Shown here piece after piece: positions 24,257 to 31,567 of a stretch of DNA of 38,103 bases. The stretch covers positions 1-38,103 of the forward strand of contig NZ_BHYL01000225.1 of assembly GCF_003851725.1 (NCBI RefSeq). Direction: 5' to 3'. The DNA is from Cellulomonas algicola. GTDB taxonomy: Bacteria; Actinomycetota; Actinomycetes; Actinomycetales; Cellulomonadaceae. The notes beneath the pieces were generated by a model. It did not search any database. It had not been told where the DNA came from and saw only the letters and a program-made list of their open reading frames with translations. The position numbers and the translations under genes are program-made. Position 1 is the stretch's first letter. Every line of letters begins with the position of its first letter.

Positions 24257-24268
24257 GAATGCGCTTTC
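24257..24268. promoter_or_regulatory. Operator-like GAATGCGCTTTC at the transcription start
   Basis: Near-palindrome of the form GAAnGCGCnTTC, directly after the -10 box. A similar element, GAACGCGCTTTC, lies at the promoter of the second oxidoreductase module (31515-31526). Confidence 0.55.
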
Positions 24269-24296
24269 ACTGACCGAGCAAGGAGGCTCACCGACG

Positions 24297-25610
24297 ATGA
24301 AGCGATCCCTCTGGAAGATCACCGCCGTCGCGGCGGTCGCCGCACTTTCCCTCACCGCCTGCGCCTCCGGCTCGGGTGACGACGACGCCCCCAGCACCGA
24401 CCCGACCGCCCCCGTCACGATCAACTTCACGTGGTGGGGCAACGACGACCGGGCCGCGCGCTACCAGGAGGCGCTCGACCTGTTCAAGGAGCAGTACCCG
24501 TACATCACGGTGCAGACCAGCTTCGCCGCGTTCCCCGACTACTGGACGCAGCGCTCCACCGAGGCCGCGGGCCGCAAGCTGCCCGACGTCATGCAGTTCG
24601 ACCTGTCCTACCTGCGCGAGTTCAACCAGAACGGCCAGCTCCTCGACCTCGCGAAGTACGTCGACGACGGCTCGATCGACCTGTCCGGATACGACGAGAC
24701 CCTCACGGAGTCCGGCGTGCTCGACGGCAAGACGATCGGCATCCCCACGTCCACGAACACGTTCGCGATGTTCCAGAACCCCGCCGTCATCAGCGCGACC
24801 GGTGCGGAGTTCCCGGACGACGCGGACTACACGTGGGAGGACTACAACGACTTCATCGCGCAGGCCTCGTCGGCCGGCGTGAAGACCGCGGACGGCTACC
24901 AGCTCTACGGCGCCGTCGACTACACGGGCACGTTCTGGTTCTTCATCCAGTGGCTGCTGCAGAAGGGCGTCACGCCGTTCGAGGACGACGGCACGTTCGG
25001 CTTCGACGAGGACGACGTCGTCGAGTTCCTCGACCTGACGGCCGACCTGCGCGCCGACAAGGCCGTCTACCCGATCGACCGCGGCACGTCGCTGCTCCCC
25101 AAGGGCGGCTTCACGGTCAACGAGTCCGCGACCGAGATGAGCTGGGACAACTTCCTCGCCGCCTACGTCGCCGACTCCGGCACGCAGGACATCGCGCTCG
25201 CGCAGATCCCGTCGGTCGAGCCCGGTGAGAAGCACCTCTTCTTCAAGCCGTCGATGCTGCTGTCGGCCGGCGCGAACACCGAGCACCCCGAGGCCGCGGC
25301 CACGCTCATCAACTTCCTCCTCACCGACCCCGAGGTCGGCCGGATCTTCGGCACCTCGAAGGGTGTCCCCGCCGACGAGGAGCAGCGCGCCGCGGTCGAG
25401 ACCGAGGAAGGCAGCGTCGACGCCCGCGTCATCGCCTACGAGGAGGCGGTGACCGAGCAGGTCACCGAGTCGACCCCGATCCCGGTCAAGGGCTTCGGCA
25501 CCATCGAGGCCAAGTGGAAGACCCTCGGCGAGGAGCTCGCCTACGGCACCATCACGCCGGAGGACTTCGCGTCGCAGTGGTTCAGCGAGGCGGAGATCGC
25601 GACCTCCTGA
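24297..25610 (+). CDS. Sugar ABC transporter substrate-binding lipoprotein (CUT1, SBP family 1)
   Basis: A 437-residue extracellular lipoprotein and first gene of ABC operon 2. Lipobox LTAC (Cys22), then a short acidic linker and the family opening VTINFTWWGNDDRAARYQEA followed by LFKEQYPYITV. Later features include DADYTWEDYNDFIAQAS and FFKPSMLLSAGANTEHPEAA. It is a distant paralogue of the binding protein at 3162-4490, with matching FKPxMxxSxxxxxxHPEEA blocks. ATG 24297 has AGGAGG 11 bases upstream. A hairpin at 25618 separates it from the permease genes, which would give more binding protein than permease. The ligand is unknown; the neighbours suggest a pectin- or arabinan-derived oligosaccharide. 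Confidence 0.93.
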   Translation: MKRSLWKITAVAAVAALSLTACASGSGDDDAPSTDPTAPVTINFTWWGNDDRAARYQEALDLFKEQYPYITVQTSFAAFPDYWTQRSTEAAGRKLPDVMQFDLSYLREFNQNGQLLDLAKYVDDGSIDLSGYDETLTESGVLDGKTIGIPTSTNTFAMFQNPAVISATGAEFPDDADYTWEDYNDFIAQASSAGVKTADGYQLYGAVDYTGTFWFFIQWLLQKGVTPFEDDGTFGFDEDDVVEFLDLTADLRADKAVYPIDRGTSLLPKGGFTVNESATEMSWDNFLAAYVADSGTQDIALAQIPSVEPGEKHLFFKPSMLLSAGANTEHPEAAATLINFLLTDPEVGRIFGTSKGVPADEEQRAAVETEEGSVDARVIAYEEAVTEQVTESTPIPVKGFGTIEAKWKTLGEELAYGTITPEDFASQWFSEAEIATS

Positions 25611-25617
25611 GCCGACC

Positions 25618-25654
25618 GGCACCCCGCCCGCACCATCCTCGCGGGCGGGGTGCC
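25618..25654 (+). terminator. Intra-operon hairpin between binding protein and permeases
   Basis: A perfect 14-bp stem GGCACCCCGCCCGC (25618-25631) with 25641-25654 and a 9-base loop, 8 bases after the stop codon. In this position it acts as a partial terminator or as a 3' mRNA stabiliser. Confidence 0.75.
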
Positions 25655-25713
25655 CACCGGCGGCCCGCACGAGGCCGCCAGCGGAACCCGCTCACCGACG
25701 AACGGAACGACCC

Positions 25714-26670
25714 GTGACCCTCACCGCCGAGGTGACCACGCCTCCCGCCACCCCCGCGCCGCCGCCGGGGACCGCGCGCAAGCGCCGCCAGGCCGCCGAG
25801 ACCCGTGCCGGGTACGCGTTCCTCGCGCCGTGGCTGCTGGGCTTCTTCCTCCTGACCGCCGGACCGATGCTCGCGTCGCTCTACCTGGCGTTCACGAACT
25901 ACAACCTCTTCGCGCCGCCCGAGTTCACGGGCCTCGAGAACTTCCGGCTCCTCTTCAAGGACCCGAGCTACCTCAAGGCGTGGCAGGTCACCGGGACGTA
26001 CGTGCTCTTCGGGACGCCGATCAAGCTCATCGCCGCGCTCGCCGTCGCGATGCTGCTGAACAACCGGCGCCGCGGCAAGGGCTTCTACCGGTCGTCGTTC
26101 TACATGCCGTCCCTCGTCGGGGCGTCCGTGTCGATCGCCATCGTCTGGAAGGCGATGTTCATCGACAACGGCATCGTCGACCAGATCGGCCAGTTCTTCG
26201 GCGCCCCCGCCGGCGGCTGGGTCGGCGACCCGAACCGCACGATGCCGATGCTGATCCTGCTGACCGTCTGGCAGTTCGGCGCGCCGATGGTCATCTTCCT
26301 CGCGGGCCTCAAGCAGATCCCGAACGAGCTCTACGAGGCCGCGTCGGTCGACGGCGCCGGGCCGGTGCGCAAGTTCCGCAACATCACGCTGCCGATGCTG
26401 TCGCCGGTCATCTTCTTCAACCTGCTGCTCGAGACGATCCACGCGTTCCAGATCTTCGCGTCGGCGTTCATCATCTCGAACGGCACCGGCGGCCCGGCGC
26501 GGTCGACGCTCTTCTACACGCTCTACCTCTACCAGCGCGGTTTCCAGGACTTCCGGATGGGCTACGCCGCGGCGATGGCCTGGGTCCTCGTCGTCGTCAT
26601 CGGCCTCATCACCGTGCTCTTCTTCCGCAGCTCGAAGTTCTGGGTGCACTACTCCGGGGAGGGCAAGTGA
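25714..26670 (+). CDS. Sugar ABC transporter permease (MalF/CUT1 type)
   Basis: A 318-residue inner-membrane permease. After a Pro/Ala-rich cytoplasmic tail it has AGYAFLAPWLLGFFLLTAG and SLYLAFTNYNLFAPPEFTG, then further membrane segments and the EAA motif ELYEAASVDGAGPVRKFRN followed by ITLPMLSP. It aligns along its length with the permease at 5485-6432 (shared FGAPMVIFLAGLKQIP block), so the two transporters are paralogous. The GTG start at 25714 is supported by the position after the hairpin and by the extent of homology. It overlaps the next permease by GTGA. Confidence 0.92.
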   Translation: MTLTAEVTTPPATPAPPPGTARKRRQAAETRAGYAFLAPWLLGFFLLTAGPMLASLYLAFTNYNLFAPPEFTGLENFRLLFKDPSYLKAWQVTGTYVLFGTPIKLIAALAVAMLLNNRRRGKGFYRSSFYMPSLVGASVSIAIVWKAMFIDNGIVDQIGQFFGAPAGGWVGDPNRTMPMLILLTVWQFGAPMVIFLAGLKQIPNELYEAASVDGAGPVRKFRNITLPMLSPVIFFNLLLETIHAFQIFASAFIISNGTGGPARSTLFYTLYLYQRGFQDFRMGYAAAMAWVLVVVIGLITVLFFRSSKFWVHYSGEGK

Positions 26671-27578
26671 CCACGATCGCCGCGACCCCCAGCGGTCCCG
26701 TCTCCACCGAGCACAGCGACCAGCTGCGCCGTCAGCACCGCACGCGCGAGCGCGTCAAGGGCCTCGGCTTCCACGCCCTCGTCCTCGCGATCGTCGCCGT
26801 GATCCTGTACCCGGCCGTGTGGATGCTGTCCTCGTCGTTCAAGCCGAGCAGCGACATCGTCGGCAACGTCAGCCTCATCCCCGACGCCGCGACGTTCGCC
26901 AACTTCGCGAAGGCGCTCGACGGCATCGGCGGCGTGTCGTTCTGGACGTTCTTCACCAACTCGCTGATCCTCGCGGTCGGCTCCGTCGTCGGGATCACGC
27001 TGTCCTGCTCGGTGTCCGCCTACGCGTTCGCGCGGATCGACTTCCCGGGGCGGAACACCTTCTTCGCGCTCATGATCGGCACGCTCCTGCTGCCGTTCCA
27101 CGTCGTCATCATCCCGCAGTACATCGTGTTCTCCCGGCTCAACCTGGTCGACACGTTCGTCCCGCTGCTGATCGGCAAGTTCCTCGCGGCCGAGGCGTTC
27201 TTCGTGTTCCTCATGGTGCAGTTCATGCGGAACCTGCCGCGCGAGCTCGACGAGGCCGCACGCATCGACGGCGCCGGCCACGTGCGGATCTTCACGTCGA
27301 TCATGCTGCCGCTCATGAAGCCCGCGCTCGTGACGAGCTCGATCTTCGCGTTCATCTGGTCGTGGAACGACTTCTTCGGGCCGCTGCTCTACCTCAAGGA
27401 CCCCGACCTGGCGACCATGCCGCTCGCCCTGCGGCTCTACGTCGACCAGACCACGACGTCCGACTACGGCGCCCAGATGGCCATGGCCGTGCTCGCGCTC
27501 GTGCCCGTGCTGCTGTTCTTCCTCGTGTTCCAGCGCTACCTGGTCGAGGGCGTCGCGACGCAGGGTCTCAAGGGCTGA
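26667..27578 (+). CDS. Sugar ABC transporter permease (MalG/CUT1 type)
   Basis: A 303-residue permease paired with the preceding gene; its GTG overlaps that gene's stop (26667-26670). Membrane segments start with GFHALVLAIVAVILYPAVW, the SSSFKPSSDI motif follows, and the EAA loop reads ELDEAARIDGAGHVRIFTSI followed by MLPLMKPAL. The ending RYLVEGVATQGLKG is typical. It closely resembles the permease at 4554-5492. No ATPase gene follows, so a shared MsmK/MsmX-like subunit is expected. Confidence 0.92.
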   Translation: MTTIAATPSGPVSTEHSDQLRRQHRTRERVKGLGFHALVLAIVAVILYPAVWMLSSSFKPSSDIVGNVSLIPDAATFANFAKALDGIGGVSFWTFFTNSLILAVGSVVGITLSCSVSAYAFARIDFPGRNTFFALMIGTLLLPFHVVIIPQYIVFSRLNLVDTFVPLLIGKFLAAEAFFVFLMVQFMRNLPRELDEAARIDGAGHVRIFTSIMLPLMKPALVTSSIFAFIWSWNDFFGPLLYLKDPDLATMPLALRLYVDQTTTSDYGAQMAMAVLALVPVLLFFLVFQRYLVEGVATQGLKG

Positions 27579-27593
27579 TGACGCGTGCGCAGC

Positions 27594-27623
27594 GGGGCGG
27601 TCCGGCTTCGGCGGGGCCGCCCC
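27594..27623 (+). terminator. Hairpin after ABC operon 2
   Basis: GGGGCGG (27594-27600) pairs with CCGCCCC (27617-27623), extended by one C-G pair outward. It lies 15 bases after the operon's last stop codon and before the start chosen for the next gene. Confidence 0.5.
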
Positions 27624-27643
27624 GACGTGCGAGCCTGGTGGCC

Positions 27644-28339
27644 ATGACCGACGCCAGCACCGGCCGACCCGACGACGCGCACGCCGACGGCCCGTCCGAC
27701 GACGACGTGCGGCCGCTCGCCGGTGACACGTCGCCGGCCGACGACGACGGCACGCGCCCCGACGACCGGGCGCTGCTCGGCGGCGGACGCGTGGGCCTGT
27801 TCGGCGAGTCCCTCACCGTCGGCCTCGCCGTCTCCGTGCTGTCGCTGCCGGTCATCACCGCGCTGCCCGCGCTCGCCGCGGGGATCGCGCACGTCCGCCG
27901 ACACGTCGACGGGCGCCCCGACACCCTGCGCGACCTGTGGGACGACTTCCGGCTCGCGTGCCGCGGCGTCTGGCTCGTGTCCGTCGGGTCCGTCCTGCTG
28001 CTGCTCGTGCTCGCGTTCAACGTGAGCCTCGCCGGCACCGGCGTGCTCCCGGGCGGCACCGGCGTGCGCGTGATCTCGGTCCTCGTCGCCGTGCTGCTGC
28101 TCGTCGCGCTGCTGCGCGCGGCCGCCGGGTGGACGCCAGGGGCCGTCTGGCGCCTGGTCCTCCGCGACGCCGGGCGACGGACGGGCGACGACCTCACCGG
28201 CACGTTCCTGCTGGTCCTCGCGCTCGGGCTGTGCGGCGTCATCGTGTGGATGCTGCCGCCGCTCGTCGTCATCGTCCCGGGCCTCCTGGCGCTGGCCACC
28301 GTCGCCGTCGAGCATCGCGCCGTCGTCCGCCGCGGCTGA
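27644..28339 (+). CDS. YesL/DUF624-like membrane protein
   Basis: A 231-residue membrane protein. After an acidic, disordered N-terminus it has about four membrane segments, with the family-like block SLPVITALPALAAGIAHVRR followed by a G-x-PDTLRDLWDDFR loop, similar to YesL/DUF624 proteins that are often encoded beside sugar ABC transporters and, in Bacillus subtilis, in the rhamnogalacturonan locus. ATG 27644 is preferred over an ATG at 27578 because a terminator-like hairpin lies between; the earlier ATG overlaps the permease stop (TGATG), so coupling cannot be excluded. The function of the family is not known. The link to rhamnogalacturonan use is suggestive only. Confidence 0.6.
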   Translation: MTDASTGRPDDAHADGPSDDDVRPLAGDTSPADDDGTRPDDRALLGGGRVGLFGESLTVGLAVSVLSLPVITALPALAAGIAHVRRHVDGRPDTLRDLWDDFRLACRGVWLVSVGSVLLLLVLAFNVSLAGTGVLPGGTGVRVISVLVAVLLLVALLRAAAGWTPGAVWRLVLRDAGRRTGDDLTGTFLLVLALGLCGVIVWMLPPLVVIVPGLLALATVAVEHRAVVRRG

Positions 28340-28357
28340 CGTCGCGGAGCCGTCCCT

Positions 28358-28388
28358 CGCCGAGAGAGTGGATGTCGCCGCCTCGGCG
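28358..28388. terminator. Hairpin between convergent genes, degenerate copy 3 of the apex family
   Basis: CGCCGAG (28358-28364) pairs with CTCGGCG (28382-28388). The loop contains GGATGTCGC, as in the conserved apex of the hairpins at 19603 and 29683, but the matching left arm GCGACA is lost. Confidence 0.5.
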
Positions 28389-28462
28389 CCCTGAGCGACG
28401 CGTGGCCCGGGCAGCCGCATCCATGCCACGCCACCACCTGCCACGGCGCGCGCGCCGCGCGC

Positions 28463-29533
28463 TCAGGGGCAGTCGCGCAGGATGCCGTCGATGACGCGGG
28501 CGCGGTCCGTGCCGCGGCCGATCGCCTCAGCACGGGCATCGAGCCGGCGCCTGAGGTCGGGCGTGAGCGACGTGCACCTCCCCGCGAGGCAGCGGCGCAG
28601 GGCCTGGAGCGACCAGTACTCGTTGAACGGCTTGCGGTCGGACAGCGCCTGCTCGGCCACGCGCGCCACCGCGGCCGTGTCGGGACGGGCGTAGAGGGCG
28701 CAGGCGGCGACCAACCGCAGCCCGAGGTCGGGCGAGCCGAGCAGCGGAGTCACGTCGACCGTCGAGGTGCTCGCGACGCGGACGATCTCGCGCGCGAGGT
28801 CCTCCATCGCGCGCGTGCGCTCCGGGCCCCGGGGCACCGTCCAGCGCACGGTCTTGTAGCGCTCCGCCAGGTCGTGGAGCTCGTCCGGGAGCCCTGGTCG
28901 CGCGGCCCGCCCGGTGCTCGTGCCCGCGGGTGGCGCGTCGTCCGACGGGAGGCCGAGCGGGACGTCGAACGCGACGTCGCCCGGCGGGTGGCCCGGACCG
29001 GGGCCGACCGGCGACGGGCGGCCCCCCGTCGAGCCGACGCCGCGCTGCTCGAGCGCGTCGAGCCGGCCTCGGACCTCCTCGAGCCCGTCGCGCGCCGCCG
29101 CGAGCCCTTCCATGACCTCGGTGCTGTTGTACGTGGCGTCGTCCGCCTGGTGCTTCGCCTGCTCGGCGGTGCCCTTGGTCTGGCGGACCGCGCGTCGCAG
29201 GTCGGAGACGACCTCGTTGTCGCCGATCCGGAGGCGCGGGAACCGCCCGTCGACCGCGGTCATCGTGAGGAACACGGCGACGAGCAGCAGCGCGGCCGCC
29301 CCGACGCCGTTGTCCGTCCGGAAGACGGCGACCGCGCCGACGACGCCCGCGACCGCGGCGAGCCCGCCGGCGCCCCACCGCGCGACGACGGGGATGTCGC
29401 CCGGCAGGTCCTCCTCGTCGGTCGCGGGAGCCGGCGGCTCGTCGTCCTCGCGGGCTGCTCGCTCGGGGAGCGCCGGCGAAGCCGCCGTGCCGGTCTCGCG
29501 CGGGTCCGAAGGTCGGCGGACGGCTCCGGGCAT
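28463..29533 (-). CDS. Membrane-anchored coiled-coil protein with a conflict-system-like helical domain
   Basis: A 356-residue protein. Two membrane segments (GAGGLAAVAGVVGAVAVF and VGAAALLLVAVFLTMTAV) follow an acidic N-terminus. Next comes a coiled coil (about 110-165; RRAVRQTKGTAEQAKHQADD then LEEVRGRLDALEQ), a Gly/Pro-rich linker, and a C-terminal helical domain with ELHDLAERYKTVRWTVPRG followed by PERTRAMEDLAREI, then HEAT-like helices. The pattern Y-x-x-(I/V)R-x-x-x-P-x-G-x-x-RT-x-x-M is, as I recall, one attached to TIR, caspase-like or NACHT proteins in bacterial conflict systems. ATG 29533 has GGAGG 9 bases upstream. No effector domain is seen in this protein or its neighbours. Role unknown. 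Confidence 0.65.
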   Translation of the reverse strand: MPGAVRRPSDPRETGTAASPALPERAAREDDEPPAPATDEEDLPGDIPVVARWGAGGLAAVAGVVGAVAVFRTDNGVGAAALLLVAVFLTMTAVDGRFPRLRIGDNEVVSDLRRAVRQTKGTAEQAKHQADDATYNSTEVMEGLAAARDGLEEVRGRLDALEQRGVGSTGGRPSPVGPGPGHPPGDVAFDVPLGLPSDDAPPAGTSTGRAARPGLPDELHDLAERYKTVRWTVPRGPERTRAMEDLAREIVRVASTSTVDVTPLLGSPDLGLRLVAACALYARPDTAAVARVAEQALSDRKPFNEYWSLQALRRCLAGRCTSLTPDLRRRLDARAEAIGRGTDRARVIDGILRDCP

Positions 29534-29682
29534 CTGGCGCACCTCCCGCACCTCGCTGGTCCACCTGCTCGACGAGCCTTCGCACCGATGCTCCCGCTCA
29601 CTCCCGCGACGCGCACGCTGCGGCGAACCCGGCCGTCGCGGTCGAGGCCGAGAGGGTGGGCAGGGAGTGTCGCGGGGGAGCG

Positions 29683-29730
29683 ACAAGGCCCCGGGACGGC
29701 GACACGGATGTCGCGGTCTCGGGGCCTTGT
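29683..29730. terminator. Hairpin with conserved apex, copy 2 (after GH51 gene)
   Basis: A 48-base inverted repeat: 14-bp outer stem (ACAAGGCCCCGGGA, 29683-29696, with 29717-29730; one G-T pair) and inner hairpin GCGACA-CGGA-TGTCGC. It ends 46 bases past the stop codon of the minus-strand arabinofuranosidase. On the plus strand the stem is followed by GTCTTTCTC, a weak T-rich tail. Confidence 0.8.
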
Positions 29731-29775
29731 GTCTTTCTCGGCGTGCGGGGTCGGCCGGGTCGCCGCCCGGCCTCG

Positions 29776-31299
29776 TCAGACGCGGGTCAGCGTGACGGGG
29801 AGCGCCAGCCAGGACTCGGGGGCGAGGGTCAGGACCGTGCGGCCGGGCTCGGCGGACGTGACCGGGGCGTCGACCTCGGACACGTGCTCGGCGATGACCT
29901 GGGCGGCGTGGTCGGGGCCCTCGACGGCGGCTTCGTGGTCGGCGGTGACCTGCACGCCGCGGTCGAGCGTGAGCGTGACGCCGGGGTGCGACAGCTCGAC
30001 CTCGACGGGCTCGGCGGACCGGTTGACCAGGAACACGGCGCCCTCGGTGCCGTCGAGCGTCGCGGCCGCCGTGACGACGGGGACGTCGCCGTGCTGGGCG
30101 GTCGTGACGGTCGGGGCGGTGACGCGCAGGTCGAGCGCGGTGCCGCGGGCCAGGCGCGCGGTCGTCGCGAAGGGCGCGAACGTCGGCTGGCGCCACGCGG
30201 GGCCGTCGGGCTCGGTCATGATCGGCGCGATGACGTTGACGAGCTGCGCGAGGCACGCGACGGGCACGCGGTCGGCGTGGTTGAGGAGCGTGACGAGCAG
30301 GTCGCCGACGACGACGGCGTCGAGCGCGGAGTAGACGTCCTCGATGATGCGCGGCGCGTCCCGCTGCAGCGGGAGGTTCTTCTCGCCGACGAAGCGCGAC
30401 TGCAGGTACCAGACGTTCCACTCGTCGAACGAGATGGTGATCTGCTTGTCGGAGCGGCGGCGGGCGCCGACGGCGTCGGCGGACGCGACGACGCGGCGGA
30501 TGAACCGGTCCATCGCGGTGCCGGAGCCGAGGAACGACGCGCGGTCGCCGTCGAGCTCCTCGTAGTACGCGTGCATCGAGATGTGGTCGACGACGTCCCA
30601 CGTGTGCTCGAGGACGGTCCGCTCCCACTCCCCGAACGTGTCCATCTGCATCGACGACGAGCCGCACGCGACGAGCTCGATGGTGGGGTCGACGAGCTTC
30701 ATGGCCTTGCCGGCCTCGGCGGCGAGCTTGCCGTACTCGTCGGCGGTCTTGTGGCCGATCTGCCACGGGCCGTCCATCTCGTTGCCGAGGCACCACAGGC
30801 GCACGCCGTAGGGCTTCTCCCGGCCGTTCGCGATGCGCAGGTCGGCCCAGCGTGAGCCGGCCTCGCCGTTGCAGTACTCGACGAGCGCAGCGGCGGCGGC
30901 GACCCCGCGGGTGCCGAGGTTGACGGCCATCATCGGCTCGATGCCCTCGCGCTCGGCCCACTGGAGGAACTCGTCGGTGCCGATGGTGTTGGGCTCGATC
31001 GTGCGCCAGGCGAGGTCGATGAAGGGCTTGCGCTCCTCGACCGGGCCGACGCCGTCCTCCCAGTTGTAGTTGGAGACGAAGTTGCCACCGGGGTAGCGGG
31101 CCATGGTGACGCCGAGCTCGTGCGTGAGGTCGGCGACGTCGCGGCGGAAGCCGTGCTCGTCGGCGGTCGCGTGACCGGGCTCGTAGATGCCGGTGTACAC
31201 GGCGCGGCCGAGGTGCTCGACGAACGAGCCGAAGACGCGGCGGTCGATCGGCCCGACGCGGAAGTCGGGGTGGAGCAGGACGGTGGCGCGCTGGGACAT
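29776..31299 (-). CDS. GH51 alpha-L-arabinofuranosidase
   Basis: A 507-residue intracellular enzyme (no signal peptide) that removes alpha-L-arabinofuranosyl groups from arabinan or arabinoxylan oligosaccharides. GH51 motifs: FGSFVEHLGRAVYTGIYEPG near the start, ARYPGGNFVSNYNWEDG, the acid/base Glu174 in CLGNEMDG, and the nucleophile Glu293 in FDEWNVWY. The length is normal for the family. ATG 31299 has AGGAGA upstream. It is transcribed divergently from the oxidoreductase/DUF6807 module, and a LacI-type operator (31345-31356) lies at its likely start site. It fits uptake of arabinan side chains of rhamnogalacturonan I by a nearby CUT1 transporter. Confidence 0.94.
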   Translation of the reverse strand: MSQRATVLLHPDFRVGPIDRRVFGSFVEHLGRAVYTGIYEPGHATADEHGFRRDVADLTHELGVTMARYPGGNFVSNYNWEDGVGPVEERKPFIDLAWRTIEPNTIGTDEFLQWAEREGIEPMMAVNLGTRGVAAAAALVEYCNGEAGSRWADLRIANGREKPYGVRLWCLGNEMDGPWQIGHKTADEYGKLAAEAGKAMKLVDPTIELVACGSSSMQMDTFGEWERTVLEHTWDVVDHISMHAYYEELDGDRASFLGSGTAMDRFIRRVVASADAVGARRRSDKQITISFDEWNVWYLQSRFVGEKNLPLQRDAPRIIEDVYSALDAVVVGDLLVTLLNHADRVPVACLAQLVNVIAPIMTEPDGPAWRQPTFAPFATTARLARGTALDLRVTAPTVTTAQHGDVPVVTAAATLDGTEGAVFLVNRSAEPVEVELSHPGVTLTLDRGVQVTADHEAAVEGPDHAAQVIAEHVSEVDAPVTSAEPGRTVLTLAPESWLALPVTLTRV

Positions 31300-31344
31300 C
31301 GGGCTCTCCTGGGATGGCGCCCGACGGCGGCGTCGGGCGGTTCG

Positions 31345-31368
31345 TGCAACGTTGTAGAACTGAGCCTA
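31345..31368 (-). promoter_or_regulatory. Promoter -10 and LacI-type operator of GH51 gene
   Basis: On the minus strand, -10 TAGGCT (31363-31368) is followed at +1 by TGCAACGTTGTA (31345-31356 on plus), whose CAACGTTG core is a perfect palindrome of LacI form. The -35 is not clear. Confidence 0.55.
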
Positions 31369-31409
31369 ACCCGCGCCTGGCGCAGGGTGGAAGTCCCGCC
31401 GCCGACCGG

Positions 31410-31463
31410 CACGGATCGATTCGACGATCCTCGCCGACGATCAGCACAGATCGATTCGACGAT
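31410..31463. repeat. 19-bp direct repeat pair in the divergent regulatory region
   Basis: CAC(G/A)GATCGATTCGACGAT occurs at 31410-31428 and 31445-31463, with one mismatch and a 35-base period. It lies between the two divergent promoters, so it is probably a binding site for a shared regulator. Confidence 0.65.
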
Positions 31464-31498
31464 GGTCCCAGACCCTGGCGCCCGCCCGCGCGCCGACC

Positions 31499-31526
31499 TA
31501 GGCTAGGACTCACGGAACGCGCTTTC
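31499..31526 (+). promoter_or_regulatory. Promoter -10 and GAACGCGCTTTC operator of the second oxidoreductase module
   Basis: -10 candidate TAGGCT (31499-31504), then GAACGCGCTTTC (31515-31526) at the expected start site. The same element type stands at the promoter of ABC operon 2 (24257-24268). Confidence 0.5.
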
Positions 31527-31534
31527 CCGACACC

Positions 31535-31550
31535 GGTGCGACGTCGCACC
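31535..31550. promoter_or_regulatory. Perfect 16-bp palindrome in 5' leader
   Basis: GGTGCGACGTCGCACC lies 17 bases before the GTG start, close to its Shine-Dalgarno. It could be a dimer binding site or, as RNA, a short stem near the ribosome site. Confidence 0.45.
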
Positions 31551-31567
31551 GAGAGCAGAGGATCTTC

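Noticed and set aside
28389-28468. Inverted repeat CCCTGAGCG/CGCTCAGGG near the convergent gene ends
   Set aside because: The arms are 62 bases apart and one lies over a stop codon. The nearer hairpin at 28358-28388 explains termination better.
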